From UBA11986 sp963734955 (lineage in GTDB: Bacteria > Bacteroidota > Ignavibacteria > UBA10030 > UBA6906): a stretch of DNA of 64,000 nucleotides. Location of the stretch: positions 124,001 to 188,000 of the forward strand of contig CAVTJO010000011.1 of NCBI GenBank assembly GCA_963734955.1. Reading direction: 5' to 3'. Every line of letters starts with the position of its first letter. Positions within the stretch are counted from its first letter, which is position 1. Under the pieces are notes generated by a model, which did not search any database, was not told where the DNA came from, and was given only the letters and a program-made list of their open reading frames with translations. Below are positions 46,649 through 55,888 of this stretch, piece by piece. Both the position numbers and the translations under genes were made by a program.

Positions 46649-46907
46649 GATCTCCATCCTTTGTCTGCTGTGGAATTGGTGGCGGATGATTCAATCAAAA
46701 AAGACATTCCATCACGCCAAATCATCTGAAAAACGACAAGAAGATTGGTAACTTTCTCATCCTCGTTGTGTACGAGGCGCCGAGCGAGCTGTCAGATCGC
46801 TCGTGGAACAGTCAACGCGTTGAGACTTGCCAGGAAATGAAAGAACGGTCAGGTCCAGGTGGGGCCAGTATGATTCTACGAAAAGTTACCATTTGCCTAA
46901 ACGAGAG

Positions 46908-47025
46908 TCAAGGCGCAATTCTAACGAACTGTGGGACCGAATCCGGTATCGGCAGAGAAGGTTCAACAAATCCGGCGTACTTCCCATCATCGTAGCACGG
47001 TGACCGGTAGATCTGCTTCTTGATC
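46908..47025 (-). pseudogene. 3' fragment of a PAS-protein gene
   Basis: The minus strand encodes IKKQIYRSPCYDDGKYAGFV and EPSLPIPDSVPQFVR before a TGA at 46910-46908. This aligns without gaps to the C-terminus of the PAS protein at 37786 (IKKLIYQSPWFKDGKYAGFV...). The upstream two-thirds of the gene is absent: at 47023 the sequence switches into the long direct repeat. A clear gene remnant. Confidence 0.75.
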
Positions 47026-47401
47026 GTCCGGACGAACAGACGCAGGTTCATCGTGATTGGGATCGGATAAATTCATTCCGAAGACCTCGTGCCTGCTTCG
47101 AGCACAGTCAACACTGGTAGAGGTATCGAAATCAGTAGTGTGAGGCAGTGGATGTTCGCGATCCATTACTCAGCCGTTCAAGGTACGGACCAGCGATTAG
47201 TTGCCGCGGAATTCCAACCTATGACGGAGAGTAACACACGAGAGCCGACCCTTCTACTTGGAAAATGAGTATGGAGTAGCCACATCTACCCGTTCCCAAG
47301 TCAGCGGAGAAGAACCATCCTCCGCGTCTGCACAAATCCCTCGGCCTCAAGACGACAGATGTAGACTCCACTTGGGAACGCACTCGCATCCCAGTTGATG
47401 G
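47023..47401. repeat. Long direct repeat, copy A (~378 bp, partner at 55512-55888)
   Basis: Nearly identical to 55512-55888, with scattered substitutions and small indels. It contains the sequence that follows the T9SS protein gene at 55788 plus that gene's last ~33 codons. Left boundary ATCGTCC, right boundary CAGTTGATGG; the flanks differ. The two copies bracket the Ehr-type cluster. Confidence 0.9.
47301..47401 (-). pseudogene. 3' fragment of a T9SS-secreted protein gene
   Basis: Within repeat copy A the minus strand encodes INWDASAFPSGVYICRLEAE followed by GFVQTRRMVLLR and a stop, matching the C-terminal sorting domain of the protein at 55788 with a few changes. Everything upstream of it is missing; 47402-47663 holds no recognisable continuation and no other gene. 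Confidence 0.8.
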
Positions 47402-47663
47402 CAGGCATCGCCAACCTGAATGGGATTTCCAATCGCGCTTACAGTTGTGCTCGGCATGGCTATCCGATCGCCGATAACACCATGCAGCTGAGCGATCTAC
47501 ACTCATGGATCAGAATCCTTTGGGGTTGGGATTGTGTGCAACGGGGAGTGGCAGGCTTCGGTTTGAGCGAATCCCTGCGGAGATCAGAATTGATATGCGA
47601 CAGAGATCAGCACGGGGTTAAGTTCCTCCGATCCACGGTTGACTCTGGCCGCACGTGCTCCTC

Positions 47664-48578
47664 TTATCCCATGTCCTTAATTCCTCCCGTGTCAGCGGGA
47701 CCGACTGGCGATTGATTCTTTGGAGGATACTGATCGATCGCAATTAGAATTCCGTGCAGCAGAGCTTCCGGCCGCGGGGGACAGCCCGGGATGTATGCAT
47801 CCACGGGAACGACCGTTTCAACTCCGCCACAAGAGGCATAGCTCTTGCCAAAGATGCCGCCTCCAATTGCACAGGCACCCACGGCAACAACGAGCTTCGG
47901 ACCGGGCGTCGCTTCGTAGGCTTGCTTCAAGGCGATTTCCATGTTTCGGGTAACCGGACCAGTCACCAGTAGCATGTCTGCATGCCTCGGCGATGCGACG
48001 AAGTGGACTCCGAAACGTTCAATATCATGCACTGGATTGTTGAGAGAAGTTATCTCCACTTCGCAGCCGTTGCATGAACCGGCATCAACCTCCCGGATAT
48101 GCAATGAGCGGCCGAAGTGCTGCCGGATCTTCTCCTTGAGTCGTGTGCCGACCTCCTCAAGTGATTTCTCGACCGGATGGGTTGGCTGGATGACTTCCGC
48201 GAAGACAAAGATTCCATCTTCATTCACCTTGAAACGCGCCCGCCTTGTCAGATCAGCCTTGGTCAGCGTTGCAAGCTGAAAGTCTTTCGTCAGGCGAATC
48301 GCATCAGGGCAAGCTACTTCGCACTCACCACAGAAGATGCAGTCACCGTAGTTGAGTGACAGGATTTTCTCTGTCGCGTGGGCATCATTGGCGGCCTTCC
48401 TCGTCTCAAGAGTGATAGCGGTTGTAGGACATGCGAGAGCACATTTATCGCAGGCAACGCACCGATCAAAGGCGATCACCGGCTTTCCCCGGAATCCATC
48501 CGGCGGATTTGCAATCACCGCCGGGTACGAACTAGTCGCAACTCCGGAGGTCAGAGCTCTCTTGAGGATCCTCAGCAT
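47664..48578 (-). CDS. Ehr-type complex small subunit: ferredoxin-NuoB/HycG fusion
   Basis: 304 aa. Residues about 32-110 hold two [4Fe-4S] ferredoxin motifs (DRCVACDKCALACPTTAI; DCIFCGECEVACPDAI), equivalent to HyfH/NuoI. A linker leads to a NuoB/HycG domain (about 150-290): VDAGSCNGCEVEITSLNN, VAVGACAIGGGIFGK and YIPGCPPRPEALLHGILIAI supply the four cysteines of the proximal cluster. Normally two proteins, here fused, so electrons can pass along one chain. GGGGAG precedes the ATG at 48578. Last gene of the cluster, 66 bases after the large-subunit stop. Confidence 0.9.
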   Translation of the reverse strand: MLRILKRALTSGVATSSYPAVIANPPDGFRGKPVIAFDRCVACDKCALACPTTAITLETRKAANDAHATEKILSLNYGDCIFCGECEVACPDAIRLTKDFQLATLTKADLTRRARFKVNEDGIFVFAEVIQPTHPVEKSLEEVGTRLKEKIRQHFGRSLHIREVDAGSCNGCEVEITSLNNPVHDIERFGVHFVASPRHADMLLVTGPVTRNMEIALKQAYEATPGPKLVVAVGACAIGGGIFGKSYASCGGVETVVPVDAYIPGCPPRPEALLHGILIAIDQYPPKNQSPVGPADTGGIKDMG

Positions 48579-48644
48579 TGGCTCCCCACGTTTTCAGGGC
48601 AATGGAATGAATCGGGCATTTCCACAAATGTTGACCTTACGTGG

Positions 48645-50240
48645 TTAACGATCATTGCCCGAATAGGATAAATTGAAACTCTTGTTGATCACCGGAAAAT
48701 CCGGAATAATGTTATTTCGCACTGCAACTTTCAGTGCCCGCCAATTATGGAACGATGGATCGGTAATTTTCCAGCGATAGATGTTCCCGTTCTTATCAGT
48801 CATGACCCAATGCACGATCTCCCCTCTCCAACCCTCAACATAACCAAGTGCGTGCTCCAACGGAGGAATCGTAGGAACATTCGTCAGTGTTTCCTCACCG
48901 AGATGTTGATGCTGCAGTTGCTCCAGTATGGCAAACGACTCGCGCACCTCATCGATGCGGACATTCGTTCGTGCAAGCACATCTCCCTCCATACGCGTCG
49001 CCACCCGGAACCTGAGATGCGGGTAGGCGCAGTGTGGATGATCCCGACGGTAATCCCTGTCGATGCCTGACGCCTTTCCGGCAATGCCGGTAATCCCGAG
49101 TCGATAGGCGTCAGTGTGGCCAAGAGTCCCGGTCGTTTCGAGCCGGTCGAGGACGGATGAGCTTGACATGACCAGATCCACAAGATCCTCAAAGGATCGT
49201 TTCGCTCGAATGATTGTCTCACGCAATGTCTGACGCTTGAGAGGCGTATCCTCCGGATCTCTGCGGACGCCGCCGATCGCAGCAAGACTGTGGAGCAATC
49301 TGCTGCCGGTCAGGCATTCGTTGAGATGAAGAAATGTTTCTTTAAGTTCGAATGCGGTTGCAGCACCCGCTGCAAAACCCACATCGAGAAGAATCGCACC
49401 GACATCTCCGATGTGATTATACAGCCGCTCGAGTTCCAGCAGCATTGTACGAATAACGATGGCACGCGGGGGGATTTCACAGCGGCTTATTCGCTCGATG
49501 CAATGGCAGAAGGCAAGGGCATGCGCAAACGAAGAATCGCCCGAAATTCGTTCCGCAAGAAACACTGCACGCTGGGGAGACCCTCCTTCGGCAATCTTCT
49601 CGGTTCCCTTGTGCGTGTAGAAGAGCTGGAAATCGAGATTGATGATTGGCTCACCGGCGACACTGAACCGGAAGTGTCCCGGTTCGATAATGCCTGCATG
49701 CACGGGACCAACCGGAATTTCAAAAACGCCTTCGCCCTCGACATGCTTGAAATCGAATGCGCCTTTGACTCGGGGGACAAATGTACCGGGGCTGACATCC
49801 TTCAGCATCGGGTGAATATCCTCGGGCCAGTCAGGGTGTGAAGCAAGCTTGTAGATGTTTGGGAACGCGATAATTCCAAACCAATCCTTCATCTCCCGTT
49901 CAAACCAATTGGCACTCTCAAGGACGGGCGTTACTGATGGCACTTCCATATGGCGAGGGTCGACCGGTACCTGAAGGATGAGAAAAAGATCGTCGGTTTG
50001 GAGGGAGAACACATAGTAAACAGATAGACGTTTGTTAAGTGGCCGCTCATCATTTGCAACAAGAGTCGTGAAATGCGCTTTGAGGGATTTGGTAAGCAGC
50101 GAGCAAATCTCCGGAAGACCGCTCAACGCATCGTGTCGTAGTAACAGGTGAATCTCATTGGGGGCAGTCCCTTCCCGAATACTCAACCGGTCTCCGAGAG
50201 ACTTCTTGAGCAAAGCAATATACTTCTTTCGCTCCTTCAT
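48645..50240 (-). CDS. Ehr-type complex large subunit (HycE/HyfG-like, lacking NiFe ligands)
   Basis: 531 aa from the ATG at 50240, eight bases after the antiporter-subunit stop. N-terminal third is the NuoC/30-kDa domain (YYVFSLQTDDLFLILQVPVD, MKDWFGI); the rest is the NuoD/NiFe large-subunit fold (FFTHKGTEKIAEG-like FYTHKGTEKIAEGGSPQRAV). In NiFe hydrogenases the metal is held by CGxC and DPCxxC pairs. Here the first site reads AERISGDSSFAHA (about 229-241) and the second NLSYSGNDR at the extreme C-terminus, so all four cysteines are replaced, and there is no C-terminal peptide to be cleaved. It cannot be a NiFe hydrogenase; it fits the energy-converting-hydrogenase-related (Ehr) group of unknown reaction. 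Confidence 0.9.
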   Translation of the reverse strand: MKERKKYIALLKKSLGDRLSIREGTAPNEIHLLLRHDALSGLPEICSLLTKSLKAHFTTLVANDERPLNKRLSVYYVFSLQTDDLFLILQVPVDPRHMEVPSVTPVLESANWFEREMKDWFGIIAFPNIYKLASHPDWPEDIHPMLKDVSPGTFVPRVKGAFDFKHVEGEGVFEIPVGPVHAGIIEPGHFRFSVAGEPIINLDFQLFYTHKGTEKIAEGGSPQRAVFLAERISGDSSFAHALAFCHCIERISRCEIPPRAIVIRTMLLELERLYNHIGDVGAILLDVGFAAGAATAFELKETFLHLNECLTGSRLLHSLAAIGGVRRDPEDTPLKRQTLRETIIRAKRSFEDLVDLVMSSSSVLDRLETTGTLGHTDAYRLGITGIAGKASGIDRDYRRDHPHCAYPHLRFRVATRMEGDVLARTNVRIDEVRESFAILEQLQHQHLGEETLTNVPTIPPLEHALGYVEGWRGEIVHWVMTDKNGNIYRWKITDPSFHNWRALKVAVRNNIIPDFPVINKSFNLSYSGNDR

Positions 50241-50245
50241 GCCGG

Positions 50246-51717
50246 TCAACCCTTCACAACATTCACAGCGTTCGAAATGCACTGATGCAATGGGGATGGA
50301 ATAAACACCCCGAGAATCAAAAGCGCGACGAGCAGCATTCCAAGTAGGAATAGCGTTCCCGTGCCTGCTTCACTCCCGGCAATGGGCGTGTGAGGTTCTC
50401 CGAATACCATCCGCGAAGTGTAGTAGATGAACCCCACAAAAATAGTTGCAACGAAGCCGAGGAAGAACACGGCCGGAACCACGTTGCCGTTTGCAAACCC
50501 GGCGCTGACGATCGTGAACTCACTGACGAACACACCAAAAGGGGGCCAGCCTGTTATGGCAAAGACCCCGACGATGAGGAGTGTTGCCGATACAGGGATG
50601 ACCTTGATTGCACCGGTGACCTTGTGCATCATTTTTGATTTGTACGCCATCCTTACGTTACCGGTCGTCAAGAAGAGCAGTGTTTTGGCAATGGAGTTGT
50701 TCAGAAGATGAAGGAGCCCACCGAAATAGGCCAACGGAGTACCGATGCCGAACGCGAAGACGATGATCCCGACGTGCTCGACACTGGAATAGGCAAGCAA
50801 TCTCTTGAAGTCTCTCTGTACGAGGATGAATGGCACAGCCACAGCCATCGACACGAGGCCGAAGATGATGAAGAGTGTCGAGGCAAAACTTCCGTCCACG
50901 GCTCTATTCACGAGTATGTAAAACCGCATGAGTGAGTAGAGCGCAACATTGACCAGGCCGGCAGCCATGAGGGCGCTGATCGGGGCGGGGGCTTCGCCAT
51001 ACGCATCCGGCTTCCATGTGTGCATAGGCGCAAGCCCGGCTTTCGTGCCGAACCCGATCAGGACAAAAATAAACGCCAGTTTGAGAACCGCAGGATCAAG
51101 TTCCTTTGCCACGAGCATGAGAGACGACCAGTTCAATGCGTCGCCGGATGAAGGAACGACATGGAGCGCTGAGAAATACGTGAGAATGATCCCAAACAGT
51201 GCCAGCGCAATCCCAACAGAGCAAATAATCACATACTTCCACGCAGCCTCAATGGAGCTTTCCCGTTCGTAGAATGCCACAAGAAATGCCGTGGCAAGTG
51301 TGGTACCTTCCGACCCGATCCAGAGAATTCCAAGATTGTTGGAAAGCAACACAAGCATCATCGTGAAGAGGAAAACATTCAGCAACAGGTAATACAACCA
51401 CAACTGCCGGCCGTTGACATTGTTGTCGCGGATCTGGCGACGAAGGTATCCGATGGAGTAGAGGGCAACAACAAGTGCACTCCCTGATACGATGACAATA
51501 ATATATGCGGACAAACCATCGGCATACCACCAGCCATGCGGAGAGCTGAGAGCACCGTCCTGCACACTTTTACACCAGCCACAACGCCGACAGAAAATTC
51601 AGCCCCGAGCTGATCACCGTTACGGTCTCCAGAAACCGTTGCTTGTGAACGAGCGCGCAAAGAAGAGTCCCGGCTACAGGAAGACCAAGAAGAAGTGCAA
51701 AGAGTATCGTGCTCAAT
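50246..51717 (-). CDS. Ehr-type complex antiporter-like subunit (HyfF/NuoN-like), frameshifted near N-terminus
   Basis: The main frame covers 439 aa (50246-51565) with a dozen or more membrane helices and the antiporter signatures GFGTKAGLAPMHTWKPDAYG (Lys in helix 7, His) and FKRLLAYSSVEHVGIIVFAF. Upstream the next frame supplies the missing first helix (LLLGLPVAGTLLCALVHKQR, FLETVTVISSGLNFLSALWL), starting at a TTG at 51717 that overlaps the HyfE-like stop. Deleting one T at about 51560-51565 joins the two as LWLVKSVQDGALSSPHGWWY. Expected role: ion translocation driven by the hydrophilic arm. Confidence 0.85.
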
Positions 51718-52390
51718 GCCGCAGGCTCCTGAGTGAATCAATGCTGATCGACTCAAATGTTTTGTTGATGCGAAAGACAAAGACACCAAGAATGAGGACA
51801 GCGACCAAAATATCAAAGAAAATCCCCACCTCAATGATGAGCGGCATCCCGTAGGTAATCGAAAGTCCGGACAGAAACACGCCGTTCTCCATGGTCAGCA
51901 ACCCGACAATCTGGGTAAGGGCCTTCTTCCGCGTCATCATGATGAACAGCCCGATGAGCATCATCGCAATTGATGCGGAGAGAACCCGTGAGACGGCAGG
52001 TGCATTCCCATGTTGGGCGCTCAGGATCGACTGTGCCACAGAGTCTGCAAGGATGACCATTCCACCGCACAACAAGAGCGACGCTGTGACGTTGATGCTG
52101 AAATCGATCTCTTTCCGTACATCGATTCGCTCGATGACTTTGGTGAGAACCATGGGAATGGCGATCGTCTTGATGGCAATCGTGAGAACCGCCGCGATGA
52201 GGATATGCGTTTCTCCATATCCGAGGACAACGAGCAATGCCACCACCCCGAGTAACAGAGATTGCAGGGCGAACAGCCTGATGTAGAAGGCGAGGCTTCG
52301 GCTTGATACAATGAGAAAGGCAGTCACGAGGATGGCAGCTGCAAAGATGTCAATGAGAAGGCCGATGGTCTGAAGATTCGGGATCCCCAT
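51713..52390 (-). CDS. Ehr-type complex HyfE-like membrane subunit
   Basis: 225 aa from the ATG at 52390, one base after the HyfC-like stop. About six to seven membrane helices; the first half resembles NuoK-like HyfE (LFALQSLLLGVVALLVVLGY) and the second contains MTRKKALTQIVGLLTMENGV, the conserved Glu-containing helix (LTMENGVFL) that takes part in the ion path of complex I-type membrane arms. Followed by an overlapping start of the antiporter-like subunit. Confidence 0.88.
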   Translation of the reverse strand: MGIPNLQTIGLLIDIFAAAILVTAFLIVSSRSLAFYIRLFALQSLLLGVVALLVVLGYGETHILIAAVLTIAIKTIAIPMVLTKVIERIDVRKEIDFSINVTASLLLCGGMVILADSVAQSILSAQHGNAPAVSRVLSASIAMMLIGLFIMMTRKKALTQIVGLLTMENGVFLSGLSITYGMPLIIEVGIFFDILVAVLILGVFVFRINKTFESISIDSLRSLRH

Positions 52391-52391
52391 C

Positions 52392-53348
52392 CTATGCCCC
52401 CACAATGAAATAGAGAATCAACGCAAGAAGCGACAGGATAAATGCCACCATCAAGAGCTCGGGGACACGAAATAGGCGTAGCTTGGCATTCGTCGATTCG
52501 ACAACTGCAACAATCACCGCCAACACAATTATCTTGACGAAAAAGGCAACGCTTCCAAGAATCACCGCCCAGGGAGACAACGTAGTGGCCATGCCGAAAG
52601 GAAAGAACATGTTTGAAAGCAGCGCCAGGAATATCACGAGCTTTATTTGAGAAGCCCATTCAATGAATGCAAGGTATCTTCCCGAATACTCCAGAATCAT
52701 CGCTTCATGGATCATTGTCAACTCGAGGTGGGTTGCCGGATTATCGACCGGTACCCGCCCCGTCTCGGCCAGCGTAACTATGAACAGGCCGGAAAATGCA
52801 AGGAGATGGGCCGGATTCATCATGGACGCCGGAGTGGTGGAAAGCCGGCCGACGATGACGCTCAGGTTGGTGGAGCCGGCTGTAACGGCCGCAGTGAATA
52901 TCGCAAGCATCATTGCCGGTTCGATGATGGATGCGATCGACATTTCACGACTGGAACCGATCCCACCAAAGGCACTGCCCGTGTCAAGGCCAACAAGAGC
53001 AACAAAGAACCTTCCCAATGCAAATAAATAGATTACTGTAATGATGTCGCCAACCCAGTGCAAGGGGACCGGGGTCACCACCGTCGGGACAAGCAATACG
53101 ATGACGAGAGTGGAAGCAAGCACGAGATACGGCGTAACGTGAAAGAGCCACGATGCTGTCGAAGAAACAACGACCTCCTTCTTCAAAAGCTTTCCCAGAT
53201 CGAAGTATGGCTGAAGGACACTCGCCCCCCGCCTGCGCTGGAATCGGGCCTTCGTTTTCTTGATGATACCCCCGACAAGCGGGGCAGAGCCGAGCACCAG
53301 GAGGAGTTGCAGGAGTGAGGACAATGTCACTTCGATGATATCACTCAT
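52392..53348 (-). CDS. Ehr-type complex HyfC/NuoH-like membrane subunit
   Basis: 318 aa, eight membrane helices. Conserved features: IIKKTKARFQRRRGASVLQP then YFDLGKLLKKE (the quinone-/interface-loop region of NuoH/HyfC) and ETGRVPVDNPATHLELTMIH, the acidic Glu-rich loop that links the redox arm to proton transfer. Its ATG overlaps the upstream antiporter stop as ATGA. This subunit anchors the peripheral arm to the membrane arm. Intact and well conserved. Confidence 0.93.
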   Translation of the reverse strand: MSDIIEVTLSSLLQLLLVLGSAPLVGGIIKKTKARFQRRRGASVLQPYFDLGKLLKKEVVVSSTASWLFHVTPYLVLASTLVIVLLVPTVVTPVPLHWVGDIITVIYLFALGRFFVALVGLDTGSAFGGIGSSREMSIASIIEPAMMLAIFTAAVTAGSTNLSVIVGRLSTTPASMMNPAHLLAFSGLFIVTLAETGRVPVDNPATHLELTMIHEAMILEYSGRYLAFIEWASQIKLVIFLALLSNMFFPFGMATTLSPWAVILGSVAFFVKIIVLAVIVAVVESTNAKLRLFRVPELLMVAFILSLLALILYFIVGA

Positions 53349-55423
53349 CGTGCAAACAGGAGAAGAAGGACAAGTGTGATAAAGATGTATGCAAGATACG
53401 ACTGGATGTGCCCTGTTTGAATCCTGCGGAACATTCGCGCCGAGGCAATGGTGAAATCATGCATCGGCTCGTACAAGTACTTCAAGAACACGGATTCCGT
53501 TTTGAGCTCGTACGTTATGTTGGGGCGGAAATATGGGGACGTCTCTTCGGAGATTTCGATCTCGTGTGTTGCTCGATAAATGCTCGAGAAGATCATGCGG
53601 ATTGGCTTGCTAAAGCCGGTGGCACTATACTGCATCTGGGGCTCGATCTTCTGCACTCCGCAGGCCCAGGTCATTGCAGCACGCTTGCGCAGCTTGCCAC
53701 CGAAAAGGTACCCACCGACAATGGGCACGAGTGTGATTGCAACGAGCAATCCAGTGAGAACCGCCGGAGAAATACTTGTGGATGTGCCTTGTGGTACAAG
53801 AAGCACTCCTCCGTTCAGTGCAACGTGTCCCGAAAGGGTTGATCCCAACAACGAGCCGGCAAGCGGGTCCAATACGGACACGACAAGCCCTGGCATCACT
53901 CCAAACAGGATGCACAACGACGGCAAGAAATCCCATTGCTCCGATCATGCTGAACGAGGACTCATGGGCGTTTTCAGCATGCTCCGACCGCGGAAGGCCG
54001 AGAAATGTTATCCCAAACGCTTTGACGAAGCAGGCGGCGGCCAGCGCTCCTGTCAGTGCAAGAAGTGCGACGGTGAGGGGGACCGCAATTTTCACGGTCA
54101 GATCGGAAATATGGAAGCCAAGCAGAAGAGCCTGGAACGTCAACCATTCGCTCACGAAACCATTCAGTGGGGGAAGGGCCGAAATGGCAACCGCGCCGAT
54201 CAGAAAGAGAAATGATGTCCACGGCATCCTTTTGATGAGCCCGCCAAGTTCCTCGATGTTTCTCGAATGCGTTGCCTGGAGAACAGAACCGGCGCCGAGG
54301 AAGAGCAGACCCTTGAACGTTGCATGATTCAAGACGTGGTACAGGCCTGCGATCAGCGCAACCGCAGCGAGGGACTTATTGCCCAATGAGGAGAAGAGGA
54401 GGGCACCTCCAACACCCATGAGAATGATGCCGATATTCTCAATGCTGTGGAACGCGAGCAGACGTTTCATGTCGTGTTCCATCAGTGCATACAGCACGCC
54501 CAAAACAGAGGATGCAACGGCAACAATGAGGATGAGAATTCCCCACCATTCAGGAATGTTGGTCCCCATAAAGTCGAAGTACACCCGAACCATTCCATAG
54601 ATTCCGGTCTTGATCATCACGCCGGACATCAATGCCGAGACATTGGACGGTGCCGCGGGATGTGCTTCAGGCAGCCAGATATGGAATGGAATAATGCCGG
54701 CTTTGATACCAAAGCCGATGGTTGCACAGAGAAACACAGCCGATTGGACGACGACAGGCAAACGACTTCCGACAGCCTTGAACGCCTCAAAGCTAAACGA
54801 GCCGGTCTGTGAATAGAGAAGTACAAACATGACGATAAGAAAAGCGGTCCCGATATGAGTCATGACGACGTAGAGAAATGAAGCCCGGCGCGAGGCGGGA
54901 TCCTCATGCTCGTAGGTAATCAGAAAGTAGGATGATAACGACATCGTCTCCCAAACGAAGATAAACAGAACCACGTGATCGGCAAGCACAACACCTGCCA
55001 TTGAGAGGAGAAATGTGTTATACAGAAACACGAGCAACGCTATGTTCCTTCGCTGAAGGAACTCCACAGCATATCCGAAGGAGTAGATCGAAACGGCGGC
55101 GCCAAGAAGAGAAATGATACCAAGAAATAGTGCAGACAACCTGTCTGCAGATACTGCCAACACACCAAAGAGCTGCGTCTGATAGAGTTCGAGGTGAAGG
55201 GTTTCACCAGAGAAAGAATCGAGAGGGAGAGGATACACCCGGCAAGGGACGAAATCAGTGCAATCGTGAACCCGATATTTTTGACTGCCCGCGCGGGAAC
55301 CAGGCCGAACCCCAAATGCGTTCTCCGCAAAACACCCAGAATTGCAGGAAGCAAAGCTCCAAGTGCATATCCCGCTGACATTACAGAGAGGGCCGGCACC
55401 TGAAAGTATGTCAGATCGTACAT
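53345..55423 (-). CDS. Ehr-type complex HyfB/NuoL-like antiporter subunit, two frameshifts
   Basis: Three frames read in order give one antiporter-like subunit of about 690 aa. Segment 1 (55423 to about 55210) has the N-terminal helices (FTIALISSLAGCILSLSI). Segment 2 (about 55210-53935) has FGIKAGIIPFHIWLPEAHPA, the Lys/His proton-path motifs, and MKRLLAFHSIENIGIILMGV. Segment 3 (about 53930-53345) has LCILFGVMPGLVVSVLDPL and the tail. The switches fall in CTTTC and TTTCTT runs. First gene of the cluster; the ATG at 55423 has no good ribosome site and a TTG four codons earlier is possible. Confidence 0.85.
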
Positions 55424-55511
55424 CGAACAGCTCAAGAAATGGGCTTACAGTATAGCCATACGCGGCAATAATATCAACAACTCTGGTTTCTCTCGTAATA
55501 AGAAGCGGTCA

Positions 55512-55888
55512 ATCGTCCAGACGAACAGACGCAAGTTCATCGTGATTGGGATCGGATAAATTCATTCCGAAGACCTCGTGCCTGCTTCGAGCACAGTCAA
55601 CACTGGTAGAGGTATCGAAATCAGTAGTGTGAGGCAGTGGCATGTTCGCGATCCATTACCCAGCCGTTCAAGGTACGGACCAGCGATTAGTTGCCGCGGA
55701 ATTCCAACCTATGACGGAGTGTAACACGAGAGCCGACCTGTCTACTTGGAAATGAGTATGGTGTAGCCACATCTACCCGTTCCCAAGTCAGCGGAGAAGA
55801 ACCATCTTCCGCGTCTTTACAAATCCCTCGGCCTCAAGACGACAGATGTAGACTCCACCTGGGAATGCACTCGCATCCCAGTTGATGG
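55512..55888. repeat. Long direct repeat, copy B (~377 bp, partner at 47023-47401)
   Basis: Copy B is the in-context version: it spans the last ~33 codons of the T9SS gene and its 3' flank. On the minus strand this flank holds a 44-codon ATG frame (55509-55643; HEVFGMNLSDPNHDELASVR near its end) that copy A has lost through a one-base deletion at its start and an altered 3' junction. 55424-55508 holds only the leader of the HyfB-like gene. Confidence 0.9.

Noticed and set aside
47664..55423. Annotating the cluster as hydrogenase 4 / formate hydrogenlyase
   Set aside because: The large subunit lacks all four NiFe cysteines, so hydrogenase activity is not supported.
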